The notes beneath the pieces were generated by a model that worked only from the letters and a program-made list of their open reading frames with translations, was not told the origin of the DNA and did no database searches. Of a DNA stretch of 64,000 nucleotides, positions 7,714 to 16,680 are shown one piece after another. Position numbers and translations under genes: made by a program. Within the stretch, counting starts at the first letter, position 1. Every line of letters begins with the position of its first letter. Origin of the DNA: Nitrospira sp. (GTDB taxonomy: Bacteria > Nitrospirota > Nitrospiria > Nitrospirales > Nitrospiraceae). The stretch is from NCBI GenBank assembly GCA_037045225.1, contig JBAOHZ010000009.1, forward strand, positions 806,001 to 870,000. Direction: 5' to 3'.

Positions 7714-10500
7714 GTGGCCAACCGTATTCCCCCAGATCGCACCACGAACGACTTGATCGTCGAAGGCGCGCGCCAAAATAATCTCAAGAACATCTCGCTG
7801 CGGATCCCGCACAACCAGGTCACCGCCATCACCGGCCTCTCGGGCTCCGGCAAATCGTCCCTGGCCTTCGACACCCTGTTCGCCGAAGGACAATGGCGGT
7901 ATGTGGAATCGCTCTCCACCTACGCGCGGATGTTTCTCGATAAGGTGAACCGCCCCGACGTCGACCGGATCACCAACATTCGCCCCGCTATTGCGATCGA
8001 ACAAAAAAATCCGATCCGCACCGCCCGCTCGACGGTCGGCACGGCCACGGAACTCGCCGACCTGCTGCGCCTGCTCTTCGCCAAAATCGGCAAACCCGTG
8101 TGCCCGGATTGCAAGCAGGAGGCGCGGGGCTACCACCCAGGATCGGTCGCCGAGGAACTGCTGGCACGATTCCTCGACGCACGAGCCATGATTCTCTTTC
8201 CCCTCAAGGATCTCGGCCCCGGCCACGACCGCTCCCTGCTCGACTCACTCCTGAAGCGAGGATTTACCCGGCTGCGATGCGGCGAGGAACTCCTGGATCT
8301 TCACGAGCAGGCTGTGCTCCCGGAGACCCGCGAATCGGGTATCCAGGTCGTACTGGACCGACTCGTGCTCAGACCGGATAACCGCCACCGGTTGATCGAA
8401 GCCATCGAAGTCGCGTTCCAAGAAGCCGACGGCACCTGCCAGGTACTGATCATAGGGCACGGCGTCCAGACCTATAGCACCCACTTTCGCTGCCAGGGGT
8501 GCGGGCGGACCTTCGAACCACTACGCCCACTGCTGTTCTCCTTCAACCACCCGCTGGGAGCCTGCCCCGAATGCAAAGGGTTCGGCAATATTCTGCAATA
8601 CGATAAGGACCTGGTCATCCCCGACCGCAGCAAATCGCTGGCCGGTGGGGTCATCGAACCGTGGAGTAAGCCGGGCTCGGATTGGTGGCAGAAGCAGATG
8701 TTGCTCGCGATGAAAAAACAGGGCGTGGATTTGACCACCCCGTTTGAGGCACTTCCCGAAACGGTGCAACGGCTGATCTGGGAAGGGAGCCCTGACATTG
8801 AGGGCATCCGGCAGTATTTCGACTATCTGGAAACCAAACGCTATAAGCTGCACGTGCGCGTGCTGCTCAGCCGCTACCGGAGTCCCGCCACCTGCCCGGC
8901 GTGCCACGGCAGCCGCCTGAAACCGGCCGCCCGGTTCGTCAAACTCGCAGGGCAAGACATCGTGGAGATCGGTGACCTCACGATCGACTCCGCAGCCGCT
9001 TGGTTTGAGCGTCTGACCCTACCGGCCTTCGACGCGGAAATCGCCAAGGATATCCTGCGCCAACTCCACGCGAAGCTGAACTTTCTGCTCCGCGTGGGCC
9101 TGAACTACCTCACGCTATCGCGGCAGACGAAAACGCTGTCCGGCGGGGAAGCGCAACGAATTGCGCTGGCCAACCAGCTCGGTTCCCGGTTAGTCGGCAC
9201 ACTCTACGTACTGGATGAACCGACGATCGGCCTGCACGCGCGCGACACGGACACCCTGGCCGGGATCCTGCGCGATCTGGCCAATGACGGCAACACCGTC
9301 GTCGTCGTGGAACACGATCCGTTGATGATTCAGGCGGCCGACCACATTATCGAAATGGGACCCGGTTCAGGCGAGCAGGGAGGGCACATTGTCTGCGCGG
9401 CACCGCGCAAACAATTCCTCGCCGATCCGGCCTCCCTCACCGCCCGCTACCTCCGCGGAGAGGCCAGCATTCCCCTGCCGAAGATGCGACGCTCGGGCAA
9501 CGGCAAGGTGCTCAGCATCGCCGGCGCGGCCGAGCACAATCTCAAGAATCTCGTGGTCCGCATTCCGCTCCACATGCTGGTCTGCGTCACCGGCGTCTCG
9601 GGATCGGGCAAAAGCACGCTCATCGAAAAGACCCTGTACCGGGCTGCCGCCCGCGCCTTTCGCATCGAGTCATTGCCGATGGGAAAGTTTCAAGCGATCA
9701 AGGGACTCGAACATGTGACCGGCGTGCGCCTCATCAACCAGCAGCCGATCGGCCGGACGCCACGCTCCAACCCCATCACCTACCTGAAGGCATTCGACGA
9801 GATCCGCGCTCTGTTCGCCTCCGAGCGTGATGCCCTGCGGCGAGGCCTGACACCCGGGCATTTCTCCTTCAACTCTGCCGAGGGACGCTGCGCGCGGTGC
9901 GAAGGGAATGGGTATGAAAAGCTCGAGATGTATTTCTTCGAAGACATCTACGCCACCTGCGAGCAATGCGACGGCAAGCGCTTCAAGCCGGAGGTGCTGA
10001 GCATCAGGTACCGGGGCAAAACGATCCACGATGTGCTGAACCTCACCGTGTCGGAGGCGCAGGGCTTTTTCTCCGGCTCGCCCAAGCTGACCGAAAAACT
10101 TTACCTGCTGTCGTCGATCGGGTTGGGCTATCTGCGGCTGGGCCAAGCGGCCACCACGCTGTCAGGCGGAGAAGCGCAACGGCTGAAGATCGCCGCCGAA
10201 CTGAAGGATCCTTCAGCCCACAATCTGCTCTATATCCTCGATGAGCCGACGACCGGCCTACACCTGGACGACATCAAGAAACTGCTGACGGTGCTACACA
10301 AACTGGTGGACGCCGGTAACACCCTCATCGTCGTCGAGCACAACTTGGATGTGATCAAGACGGCCGATTGGGTGATCGATCTGGGGCCGGAAGGCGGCGA
10401 CGCAGGCGGACAGATCGTCGCGGAGGGTCGTCCCGAACAGGTCGCGAAAGTCGCGCAGTCCCACACGGGGCGGTTTCTGGCGAAGATGCTGGAGAGCTAA
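7714..10500 (+). CDS. uvrA: excinuclease ABC subunit A
   Basis: The damage-recognition ATPase of nucleotide excision repair, cytoplasmic, partner of UvrB. The N-terminal Walker A is GLSGSGKSS, with the UvrB-binding insertion after the first zinc module, the signature LSGGEAQRIALANQL with LDEPTIGLH, a second Walker A GVSGSGKST, the zinc module CARCEGNGY...CEQC, and the second signature LSGGEAQRLK. The GTG at 7714 is chosen because it has a GAGGA site and starts just ahead of the conserved IVEGARQNNLKNI. A GTG at 7615 would add 33 unconserved residues. The length of 928 aa matches UvrA. It may be one of several UvrA paralogues in the genome. Confidence 0.93.
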   Translation: MANRIPPDRTTNDLIVEGARQNNLKNISLRIPHNQVTAITGLSGSGKSSLAFDTLFAEGQWRYVESLSTYARMFLDKVNRPDVDRITNIRPAIAIEQKNPIRTARSTVGTATELADLLRLLFAKIGKPVCPDCKQEARGYHPGSVAEELLARFLDARAMILFPLKDLGPGHDRSLLDSLLKRGFTRLRCGEELLDLHEQAVLPETRESGIQVVLDRLVLRPDNRHRLIEAIEVAFQEADGTCQVLIIGHGVQTYSTHFRCQGCGRTFEPLRPLLFSFNHPLGACPECKGFGNILQYDKDLVIPDRSKSLAGGVIEPWSKPGSDWWQKQMLLAMKKQGVDLTTPFEALPETVQRLIWEGSPDIEGIRQYFDYLETKRYKLHVRVLLSRYRSPATCPACHGSRLKPAARFVKLAGQDIVEIGDLTIDSAAAWFERLTLPAFDAEIAKDILRQLHAKLNFLLRVGLNYLTLSRQTKTLSGGEAQRIALANQLGSRLVGTLYVLDEPTIGLHARDTDTLAGILRDLANDGNTVVVVEHDPLMIQAADHIIEMGPGSGEQGGHIVCAAPRKQFLADPASLTARYLRGEASIPLPKMRRSGNGKVLSIAGAAEHNLKNLVVRIPLHMLVCVTGVSGSGKSTLIEKTLYRAAARAFRIESLPMGKFQAIKGLEHVTGVRLINQQPIGRTPRSNPITYLKAFDEIRALFASERDALRRGLTPGHFSFNSAEGRCARCEGNGYEKLEMYFFEDIYATCEQCDGKRFKPEVLSIRYRGKTIHDVLNLTVSEAQGFFSGSPKLTEKLYLLSSIGLGYLRLGQAATTLSGGEAQRLKIAAELKDPSAHNLLYILDEPTTGLHLDDIKKLLTVLHKLVDAGNTLIVVEHNLDVIKTADWVIDLGPEGGDAGGQIVAEGRPEQVAKVAQSHTGRFLAKMLES

Positions 10501-10517
10501 TGGCGGATAGCTTATGG

Positions 10518-10581
10518 CCTATAGCATGACATACTGAACCCGCTCGGCTCAAATCATACGCCATACGCTATTGGCTATAGG
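10518..10581. repeat. intergenic inverted repeat between uvrA and yqgE
   Basis: CCTATAGC at 10518-10525 pairs with GCTATAGG at 10574-10581. The 84-base gap is full of near-repeats of ATAGC/ATACGC words. It separates convergent genes and may act as a terminator or be a dispersed intergenic repeat. Confidence 0.4.
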
Positions 10582-10584
10582 CTC

Positions 10585-11145
10585 TTAGTTGGAGGAAGGA
10601 TCGAACGGCATATCCGCATAGTGGCGGGACGTATCATCAAGGGAGAGAAAGATATCCGACCAGATACGGGTTGGCTCTTTTTCAAACACAATCGAGGGAT
10701 CGGCGGGCAACGTAATCCAGGAACCTACCTGCATTTCTGACTCCAGCTGGCCGGGCCCCCAGCCCGAGTACCCCAGGTACGCTCGAAACGACTCCTGCCC
10801 GGGCTGCTCCATCAGAATCCGCTCCATGATCTCCAGGTCTCCCCCCAGACAGACGCCATCAAACACCTGGTGCGAATTTTCAGGCGTCTGATTGATGCGG
10901 TAGAGCATCATCACCTGATTGGTTTGCACGGGACCACCGGAATACAACACATGCGGTTGGCCTTCCAGGATCGGCACCTGCGGAAGCGCCTCAGAGATGG
11001 ACATGGCGGTCGGACGGTTCACGATCACACCCAACGCCCCTTCCGGTCCATGTTCACACAGGAGCACCACCGCCTGCCGGAAGTTGGGATCGTTCAATGC
11101 CGGCGCGGCCACAAGGAGAATGCCTTTACCGAGTGGAATTGACAT
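10585..11145 (-). CDS. YqgE/AlgH family protein (UPF0301)
   Basis: A 186-aa protein that starts with MSIPLGKGILLVAAPALNDP and holds GALGVIVNRP and YSGGPVQ, the hallmarks of the YqgE/AlgH family. Members are widespread single-domain proteins whose biochemical role is not settled; AlgH was linked to alginate regulation in Pseudomonas. Length is normal and no signal peptide is present. It converges with uvrA. Confidence 0.93.
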   Translation of the reverse strand: MSIPLGKGILLVAAPALNDPNFRQAVVLLCEHGPEGALGVIVNRPTAMSISEALPQVPILEGQPHVLYSGGPVQTNQVMMLYRINQTPENSHQVFDGVCLGGDLEIMERILMEQPGQESFRAYLGYSGWGPGQLESEMQVGSWITLPADPSIVFEKEPTRIWSDIFLSLDDTSRHYADMPFDPSSN

Positions 11146-11209
11146 GGTTCATCCTACCGTGTGCTCGTGAGTGACGCAAGTTGAGTCATGAAACATATAC
11201 GATGCAGAA

Positions 11210-12001
11210 TTAGTCGCCATACAAGGCTGGGCGCCGGTCGCGCAGGAGATCGTTGTAGTCATTGAGCGCCTTGATCCTGGCTTCGGCGGGGTCGATTTCA
11301 ACGATCGTCAGATCTTCGGTTTCACGTGGCGCGCGATGCAGAATGCGGCCGCGCGGACCGACGACTTCGCTCATCCCGATAAACGTCAGCCGCTCCTTCC
11401 CCCCGCGCGCTTCGCTGCCGATCCGATTCGCCGTCACGCTAAAGACTCGATTCTCCAAGCAGCGGGTCACCATGGAATCCGGACAGTGGGGCAGCACCAG
11501 GTTGGACGGATGGGCGATGATTTCCGCACCTTGCAACGCCAGGGTGCGGGCGGATTCCGGATAATACCAGTCGAAGCAGATCATCACGCCGACCTTGGCC
11601 ATGCCGATATCCCAGACCTGAAAGCCGCTGTCGCCCGGCGTGAACCACAGCGTTTCCTCGAAAAAGAGATGCGTTTTCCGATAGCAACCGATGAATCCAT
11701 TGGGTCCGACCACGACCGCCGAATTAAAACAGCGCCGGCCGTCCAGCTCCGGCAGCCCGGCTACGATCGTCATCCCCCGACGCGCGGCCATGTCCGCAAG
11801 TCGTTTCGTGGTCGCCCCGTCCGGCACCGGCTCCGCAAGCTGGAAGACCTCTTCCTGCGACACGAACTGGTAGCCGGTCGCGAATAATTCAGGCAACACG
11901 ATCAGGTCAGCGTCTACCTGCCCGAGTCGAGCACTCACGTGGTCGAGGTTCCGCGCGACTGCTCCAAACACCGGATCAAATTGGAAATACCCGACCCGCA
12001 T
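11210..12001 (-). CDS. carbon-nitrogen hydrolase (nitrilase superfamily)
   Basis: A 263-aa cytosolic hydrolase. The Glu-Lys-Cys triad is visible: E in VLPELFATG (~43), K in YRKTHLF (~109) and C in MICFDWYYPE (~142). These enzymes cleave amides or nitriles; omega-amidase, N-carbamoylase and deaminated-glutathione amidase are all possible and the sequence alone does not choose. The stop lies 64 bases from yqgE's start on the same strand. Confidence 0.9.
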   Translation of the reverse strand: MRVGYFQFDPVFGAVARNLDHVSARLGQVDADLIVLPELFATGYQFVSQEEVFQLAEPVPDGATTKRLADMAARRGMTIVAGLPELDGRRCFNSAVVVGPNGFIGCYRKTHLFFEETLWFTPGDSGFQVWDIGMAKVGVMICFDWYYPESARTLALQGAEIIAHPSNLVLPHCPDSMVTRCLENRVFSVTANRIGSEARGGKERLTFIGMSEVVGPRGRILHRAPRETEDLTIVEIDPAEARIKALNDYNDLLRDRRPALYGD

Positions 12002-12025
12002 GATGCCGCCTTTCTGGACAAAGAA

Positions 12026-12053
12026 AAACGGGCAGGGACAGCCCTGCCCGTTT
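12026..12053 (-). terminator. rho-independent terminator of smbP
   Basis: A perfect 12-bp stem AAACGGGCAGGG/CCCTGCCCGTTT with a 4-base loop is followed, on the minus strand, by TTTTTCTTTG. It closes the smbP transcript. Confidence 0.85.
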
Positions 12054-12085
12054 CAACCTACACGCTGTCGACGCGCAAGAACCGA

Positions 12086-12442
12086 CTACATACCTTCCGA
12101 CAGATGGGGAAGGGCGTTCTCAACGGCCTTGGTCGCCACATCGGCGTGGCCGGCCTTGCCGTGCTCGATCCCGTCCTTGAGCCCCTTGATGGCTTCAGTG
12201 ACATGAGGATTCTTGGTTTCGGCCACCGCGCCCTCGGCATGCTTGAGCGCCGCTTCCGCATGCTTGACCAACGCATCCGCATGGCCTTGCTTCCCATGCG
12301 CTACGGCTTCCTTGGCATGCTCCACCGCTTCAGCCTGATGTTTATTTCCTGCCGCGAAAGCCACACCGGCTCCCATCGGCGCCCCGACGAGCGCCATCAT
12401 CACACCGGCTACCACGACTCCCCGCCATTGAGCAGTCTGCAT
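12086..12442 (-). CDS. smbP: SmbP-like small metal-binding protein
   Basis: A 118-aa exported protein. Residues 1-30 form a Sec signal peptide ending AFA-A. The mature part is a helical bundle rich in regularly spaced His (AVEHAKEAVAHGKQGHADA and similar repeats). This is the pattern of SmbP, the periplasmic copper/divalent metal binder first described in Nitrosomonas europaea. The ATG at 12442 has an excellent GAGAGGAGG site; the longer frame opening at 12721 overlaps the sulfurtransferase gene and is not used. It probably buffers copper in the periplasm; that role is inferred from the family. Confidence 0.88.
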   Translation of the reverse strand: MQTAQWRGVVVAGVMMALVGAPMGAGVAFAAGNKHQAEAVEHAKEAVAHGKQGHADALVKHAEAALKHAEGAVAETKNPHVTEAIKGLKDGIEHGKAGHADVATKAVENALPHLSEGM

Positions 12443-12522
12443 GAACCGCCTCCTCTCTAAGTATGTACAACACGCAATTGCAATATCACTACATTTCAGC
12501 ATAAAGACGGCCCCGCATCCTG

Positions 12523-13416
12523 TCAAGACGGACGCATGCCGTTCGGCACCTGTGACTCCGACAGGCCGAGAAGTTTCTGCAGCCCGACCAGATCCTGTTC
12601 CACCGGGCACGCAAAATCGCGACTCCATTCCCACCAGGACCCCGGATAATTCCGGAGCCGCTGATACCCTGCCAGACGCAATACAAAATAGAGCCAGCCC
12701 GAGCGCACCCCGCCCGTGCAATAGCAGACTGTCTCCTGTTCAGGATTCAGCCCCTTCGAGTCCAACTGCGCCTTGATGCCGGCTAAATCCTTCACCGTGG
12801 CATCAGGGTGGAGGAACCCGCTCCACGCCACATGGACAGCACCGGGAATATGGCCGGGCCTCGGAATCCCGGAAATTTCTTTACCGAGATACTCTTCCAG
12901 GCTTCGGGCATCCACGATCGTCGTCGTCGAGTTCGCCTTCCGCACAATCCCTTTCAATTCCTCTTTCATGATGATCACCGACTCGACCGGCGAGACGACG
13001 AAATTGCCCGGCGCACACCGGACTGCACCATGCTCGAACGGTCGGCGTTCATTGATCCACTTCACCCATCCACCGTCCAGCACCTTGAGGTTTTTGTGGC
13101 CCAAATACTCCAACATCCAGAACATGCGGCCTTCATCGCCCCAATTGTCGAAGGGGTTTGAATAAATCACCACTTCGCTATCCTGATTGATCCCAAGCGC
13201 TTGCACGCGCTTCTCGATTCGTTTCAAGTCCGGATCCAGCAACCCCTTGGCGACAGCATTGGGGTCGCTGTATTCGTGCCAAGTGGACTGCACGGCACCG
13301 GGGATATGACTCCCAAACTCGTAGGCAGCCCTGCCTCGCACATCAAGCACGACGAGGCCCGGTTGTCCCAGGCGGTTCTGAAGCGTTTCACTATCAATGA
13401 GTAATGGATGTGGCAT
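12523..13416 (-). CDS. sseA: thiosulfate/3-mercaptopyruvate sulfurtransferase
   Basis: A 297-aa tandem rhodanese. The N-terminal domain (VVLDVRGRAAYEFGSHIPGA) is the inactive-type repeat, and the C-terminal domain carries the active-site loop CYCTGGVRS (~residues 238-246). The loop sequence CxTGxxxS is closer to mercaptopyruvate sulfurtransferase/rhodanese than to Cdc25. It transfers sulfane sulfur to cyanide or thiols. No signal peptide is present. It sits between smbP and the cytochrome gene on the same strand. Confidence 0.9.
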   Translation of the reverse strand: MPHPLLIDSETLQNRLGQPGLVVLDVRGRAAYEFGSHIPGAVQSTWHEYSDPNAVAKGLLDPDLKRIEKRVQALGINQDSEVVIYSNPFDNWGDEGRMFWMLEYLGHKNLKVLDGGWVKWINERRPFEHGAVRCAPGNFVVSPVESVIIMKEELKGIVRKANSTTTIVDARSLEEYLGKEISGIPRPGHIPGAVHVAWSGFLHPDATVKDLAGIKAQLDSKGLNPEQETVCYCTGGVRSGWLYFVLRLAGYQRLRNYPGSWWEWSRDFACPVEQDLVGLQKLLGLSESQVPNGMRPS

Positions 13417-13444
13417 GGGTTCCTCGATCTCAGTCGGTGATTAG

Positions 13445-14719
13445 TTACCCCTTCGATACGGTCGGGCTCGCACAGGCCATCGGCGGCGGTTCGGGCAAGG
13501 GATCGACCAATGCCCTCGCCAGCGTCTCATTCAGCGGCACTTCACGCTCATAGACCGTAAACGCGTACGGGTCATCCGCCATGAGGCCGTACTTGGTCTT
13601 CAACATCTCGTGCTGCCCGTCGGTCAAAATGTGGTACCGAACGCGGGCCTTCAGCGTCAACCCCTTGGATGCCTCCGGCATCCGGTAGGTAAATTGATAC
13701 TCCCGACTGGCCAAGGGGAGCAAGCGGTTATCGTACAACTCTACGATGGCCGGTTGCCACATAATCCAGCGGCCCATCGTGTGCGATTTCTCGGCCAGCA
13801 CCTGCCGGCTCCCGTCTTGAACCGTGAATTCTACCGTAAAGTGCCGATCCGGATCGCCGGTCGGAATTTTGTGCCCGGCCCCGGCGTTCATCAGGGAGAG
13901 CGTGACCGTCACCTGCTCGCCTGGTTTGGGAGCAGGAGGATCGGCTTTCACCTGAATGGCCACCGCCCGCTTCACCATGTCGGGATCGTGCCCCCCACGC
14001 CAAAGATGTCGACGCCCACGCCTGATCGGCCCGTTTTCGGCCACCGGCCGGTCGACCTCCGGCATATGGCAACTTTGGCAGATGAAGCCCCGCTCCTTCA
14101 TGAAGTACTTGCCTTCATACTCGGCATACGTCCCGCAGGGGCCAACGTTGTAAAACTGCGCCGGGCCGGACACCACATTATGGCAACGCGAACAGAACTG
14201 CCCGTTGCGGAAACTGGGATCGAATTTCGTGGGATGCGGTGCGGCAGAATCGTCGAAGGGTCCGAGAATGACTCCGTCGCGCACATGGCAGGCGGCACAC
14301 GTGATCGATTCCTTCTGCAAGGCGGCATCAAAGCGAGGATTCGGTTCCTCCTGTGCCTTCTCGACCCGCCCCCGCGGAATATCGCCGACCAACGTCGGCT
14401 GTTGATTCTCCAACGGCGTATGGCAATTCAAACAGACCCAGATGTGCTTGTCCTTTTTCCAGTAGGCTTGAAAGAACGGATCTTCATAGGCATGGGCATG
14501 GATACTGGATTTCCATTCGTCATAAATTTCGCGATGGCATTGGCCGCAAGACTCGGCCTTCAGACTGGTCAGGCCTTCCGGGACCTTCTGAAATGGAATG
14601 GCATGGGCATACTCCGGCCGGAGCCCGAAAATAACGACCGGTTTCACCTCAGTGTAATAGAGGTACACCGCCCCGACGAGACCTGCCCCACCCAGCAGAA
14701 TTTTTACCCACGGCTTCAT
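13445..14719 (-). CDS. pentahaem cytochrome c, c554-like
   Basis: A 424-aa protein with a single N-terminal hydrophobic anchor (~7-22) and five CXXCH haem sites: 58-62, 96-100, 141-145, 176-180 and 214-218. The haem part resembles the cytochrome c554 family of multihaem proteins. Residues ~255-400 look like an extra beta-rich domain (GHKIPTGDPDRHFTVEF and following) found in related periplasmic cytochromes. It is probably membrane-anchored and periplasmic, carrying electrons. Its stop overlaps the HDAC-like gene... that gene's stop lies inside its first codons by 4 bases, so the two are coupled. The redox partner is unknown. Confidence 0.88.
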   Translation of the reverse strand: MKPWVKILLGGAGLVGAVYLYYTEVKPVVIFGLRPEYAHAIPFQKVPEGLTSLKAESCGQCHREIYDEWKSSIHAHAYEDPFFQAYWKKDKHIWVCLNCHTPLENQQPTLVGDIPRGRVEKAQEEPNPRFDAALQKESITCAACHVRDGVILGPFDDSAAPHPTKFDPSFRNGQFCSRCHNVVSGPAQFYNVGPCGTYAEYEGKYFMKERGFICQSCHMPEVDRPVAENGPIRRGRRHLWRGGHDPDMVKRAVAIQVKADPPAPKPGEQVTVTLSLMNAGAGHKIPTGDPDRHFTVEFTVQDGSRQVLAEKSHTMGRWIMWQPAIVELYDNRLLPLASREYQFTYRMPEASKGLTLKARVRYHILTDGQHEMLKTKYGLMADDPYAFTVYEREVPLNETLARALVDPLPEPPPMACASPTVSKG

Positions 14720-15660
14720 GCCGCCACCAGCGCCTGAATATGTCGCTCGACCGACGCGGCTAACGCCGTCAGGTTATATCCGCCTTCGAGCGAAGACAGC
14801 AGGCGTCCCTGACAATGGTGTGTCGCGATCCCGGCCACAATTCTCGTCAGGTCGGCATATCCTTCTTCCGTGAGCCCCATGCTGGCCAGCGGGTCGTCCC
14901 GATGCGCATCGAAACCAGCGGAGATGATGACAAACTCCGGCTTGAAGGCATCGGCGGCCGGCACCAGCGCTTTTTCAAACACCGCCCGATAGTCGTCGTC
15001 GCCTTCCCCCGCCTCCATCGGCACATTGATCGTGAGCCCTTCTCCCGCTCCGCAGCCGCACTCACTGGCACGACCGGTCCCAGGATAATGCGGAAATTGG
15101 TGCGTACTAAAAAACAGCACCGACGGGTCCGATTCGAAACTGTGCTGCGTGCCGTTCCCGTGATGAACGTCCCAATCGACGATCAGAACCCGTTGTACGC
15201 CATACCGTTTCTGCACATAACGCGCCGCGATCGCCACATTATTGAACAGGCAGAAACCCATCGCCCGATCGGCTTCCGCATGGTGCCCCGGCGGACGGAC
15301 GGCGCAGAAGGCATGCTCAACCTGGCCGACCATAATCGCATCCACCCCGGCCAACGCTCCACCGGCTGCAAGGTAGGCGGCGCGGAGCGATCCGGGAGAC
15401 ATGGAGGTATCGGCGTCAAGCGCGATCCGGCCATGCGTCGGAGCATGCTGGGTGAGCATGGCAACATACTCCGGCCGATGCACCTGGGTAATCCACTCGT
15501 CTTCGGCTGTTCGCGGGTCGATTCTGGTCAGCCGGGCGAGCGTGCCGCTCTGTTCCAGGCGTTGCATGATCGCACGCAGCCGGTCGGGCGATTCCGGATG
15601 ACCGGCGCCCATATCGTGTTGCAGGTACCGGGGATCGTAAATGAGGCCGGTGGTTCCCAT
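14716..15660 (-). CDS. histone deacetylase family (AcuC/APAH-like) protein
   Basis: A 314-aa zinc amidohydrolase of the HDAC superfamily. Motifs include RPPGHHAEADRAMGFC with the His pair, DWDVHHGNGTQ with zinc ligands Asp and His, the active-site loop around HQFPHYPGTG, and ISAGFDAHRDDPL with the second Asp ligand. Bacterial members deacetylate polyamines, acetoin-related targets or acetyl-lysine. The ATG at 15660 fits the conserved start; the frame continues 20 codons further upstream without conservation. It ends with a 4-base overlap with the cytochrome gene start, so the two genes form an operon. Confidence 0.9.
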   Translation of the reverse strand: MGTTGLIYDPRYLQHDMGAGHPESPDRLRAIMQRLEQSGTLARLTRIDPRTAEDEWITQVHRPEYVAMLTQHAPTHGRIALDADTSMSPGSLRAAYLAAGGALAGVDAIMVGQVEHAFCAVRPPGHHAEADRAMGFCLFNNVAIAARYVQKRYGVQRVLIVDWDVHHGNGTQHSFESDPSVLFFSTHQFPHYPGTGRASECGCGAGEGLTINVPMEAGEGDDDYRAVFEKALVPAADAFKPEFVIISAGFDAHRDDPLASMGLTEEGYADLTRIVAGIATHHCQGRLLSSLEGGYNLTALAASVERHIQALVAA

Positions 15661-15670
15661 GAGAAGAGTC

Positions 15671-15746
15671 CGTGAATCGTGAAACGTGACGCGTATCTCG
15701 CAGGCGGCTATCAGCCTCATGCCTTGCTTGTCGCGAGATACAAACG
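15671..15746. repeat. intergenic TGACG/CACG-rich repeat with inverted arms
   Basis: The short words GTGAATCGTGAAACGTGACGCG are followed by arms GTATCTCGC and GCGAGATAC about 30 bases apart. Similar words occur between nxrA1 and nxrB1 at 24822-24873. It may be a family of dispersed intergenic repeats; the count elsewhere in the genome is unknown. Confidence 0.35.
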
Positions 15747-15857
15747 ACGAGAGACGAGGTACGAACTCAGAGTATCATGCAGGAAAGAGCGTAGACAATG
15801 AGCGGAAACGCATGCTACGGTTTTGCTTCACTGCACCGATGTACCACGGAGAAGACC

Positions 15858-16175
15858 ATGCCCAATCCGAGAATTGAACCGCTGAAACGAGTGTTAGCTA
15901 TCGAGCCCGATGATGATGTGGCCTGGTTCGGCCTCGGAAAAGCCTATATGGAAGATGCCAATTTCGAAGAGGCCGCCAAAGCGTTGAGGCAATGCATTAC
16001 CGTCAAACCCACTTACTCCGCCGCCTACTATGCGCTGGCGCAGTCGCTACAGAAGCTGAACCGTGTCGAAGAATGCCGGCAAGTGTCGGAGCAGGGCATC
16101 GACGTGTCCACCAAGAACGGCGATGCGATGGTCACGAAAAATCTGGAAGCGCTGAAGAGCGCACTCCCCGCCTGA
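15858..16175 (+). CDS. TPR-repeat protein
   Basis: A 105-aa protein made almost entirely of three tetratricopeptide repeats (AWFGLGKAYMEDANFEEAAKAL and AAYYALAQSLQKLNRVEECRQV are clear). It has no signal peptide. The ATG at 15858 is preferred (GGAG site) over the upstream GTG-type openings. Such small TPR proteins mediate protein contacts; no partner is evident. A GC-rich hairpin at 16177-16198 follows. Confidence 0.8.
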   Translation: MPNPRIEPLKRVLAIEPDDDVAWFGLGKAYMEDANFEEAAKALRQCITVKPTYSAAYYALAQSLQKLNRVEECRQVSEQGIDVSTKNGDAMVTKNLEALKSALPA

Positions 16176-16198
16176 TCGGCCTCATTCGCCCGAGGCCG

Positions 16199-16528
16199 TT
16201 ACGCCGTGGCTGCGCCGGGCTCATCGTCATCCCCGCCACTGGCCTGCGTGTCACGCCGCTGCTCCACTGTGGTCGCCACTTCATCCAGCCAGCGGCCGGC
16301 CCCATCAAGCACTTCCCGGACAAGCGGCTCCGGATGGCCGGTGCGTTTCATCGTCCAGAGGCAGAGATAACCCATGAGATCTTCCCGTTCGAATCGGCAA
16401 GAGGACCGCGCGGACAATTGCGCGAGTTCCGACAGACCGGTCCGGAGAATCTCCGCCACCGTGTCTCGTCCATGCGAGGTCGCGGCGGTCACGTATTGAA
16501 TCGCGCGATTGATCTCTTGTTCCGTCAT
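16199..16528 (-). CDS. hypothetical protein
   Basis: A 109-aa mostly helical, acidic-ended protein beginning MTEQEINRAIQYV. A GGTGAGGG site precedes the ATG. I recognise no family. It converges with the TPR gene and diverges from pepF. The C-terminal tail (GGDDDEPG) is low complexity. Likely cytosolic. Confidence 0.6.
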   Translation of the reverse strand: MTEQEINRAIQYVTAATSHGRDTVAEILRTGLSELAQLSARSSCRFEREDLMGYLCLWTMKRTGHPEPLVREVLDGAGRWLDEVATTVEQRRDTQASGGDDDEPGAATA

Positions 16529-16680
16529 ACCCTCACCGTGCGGCGGATTGTAACATTCGAGCCGGACCTGTCAACGGGGCCCCGCCCGGCGAGGACAGAT
16601 GTCCTGGAAAAATCTACACGCTCTCCGCCCGTGACGATGGTATGATTCCGTCTATTACTTACCTTCTAGGAGCCTCGACC

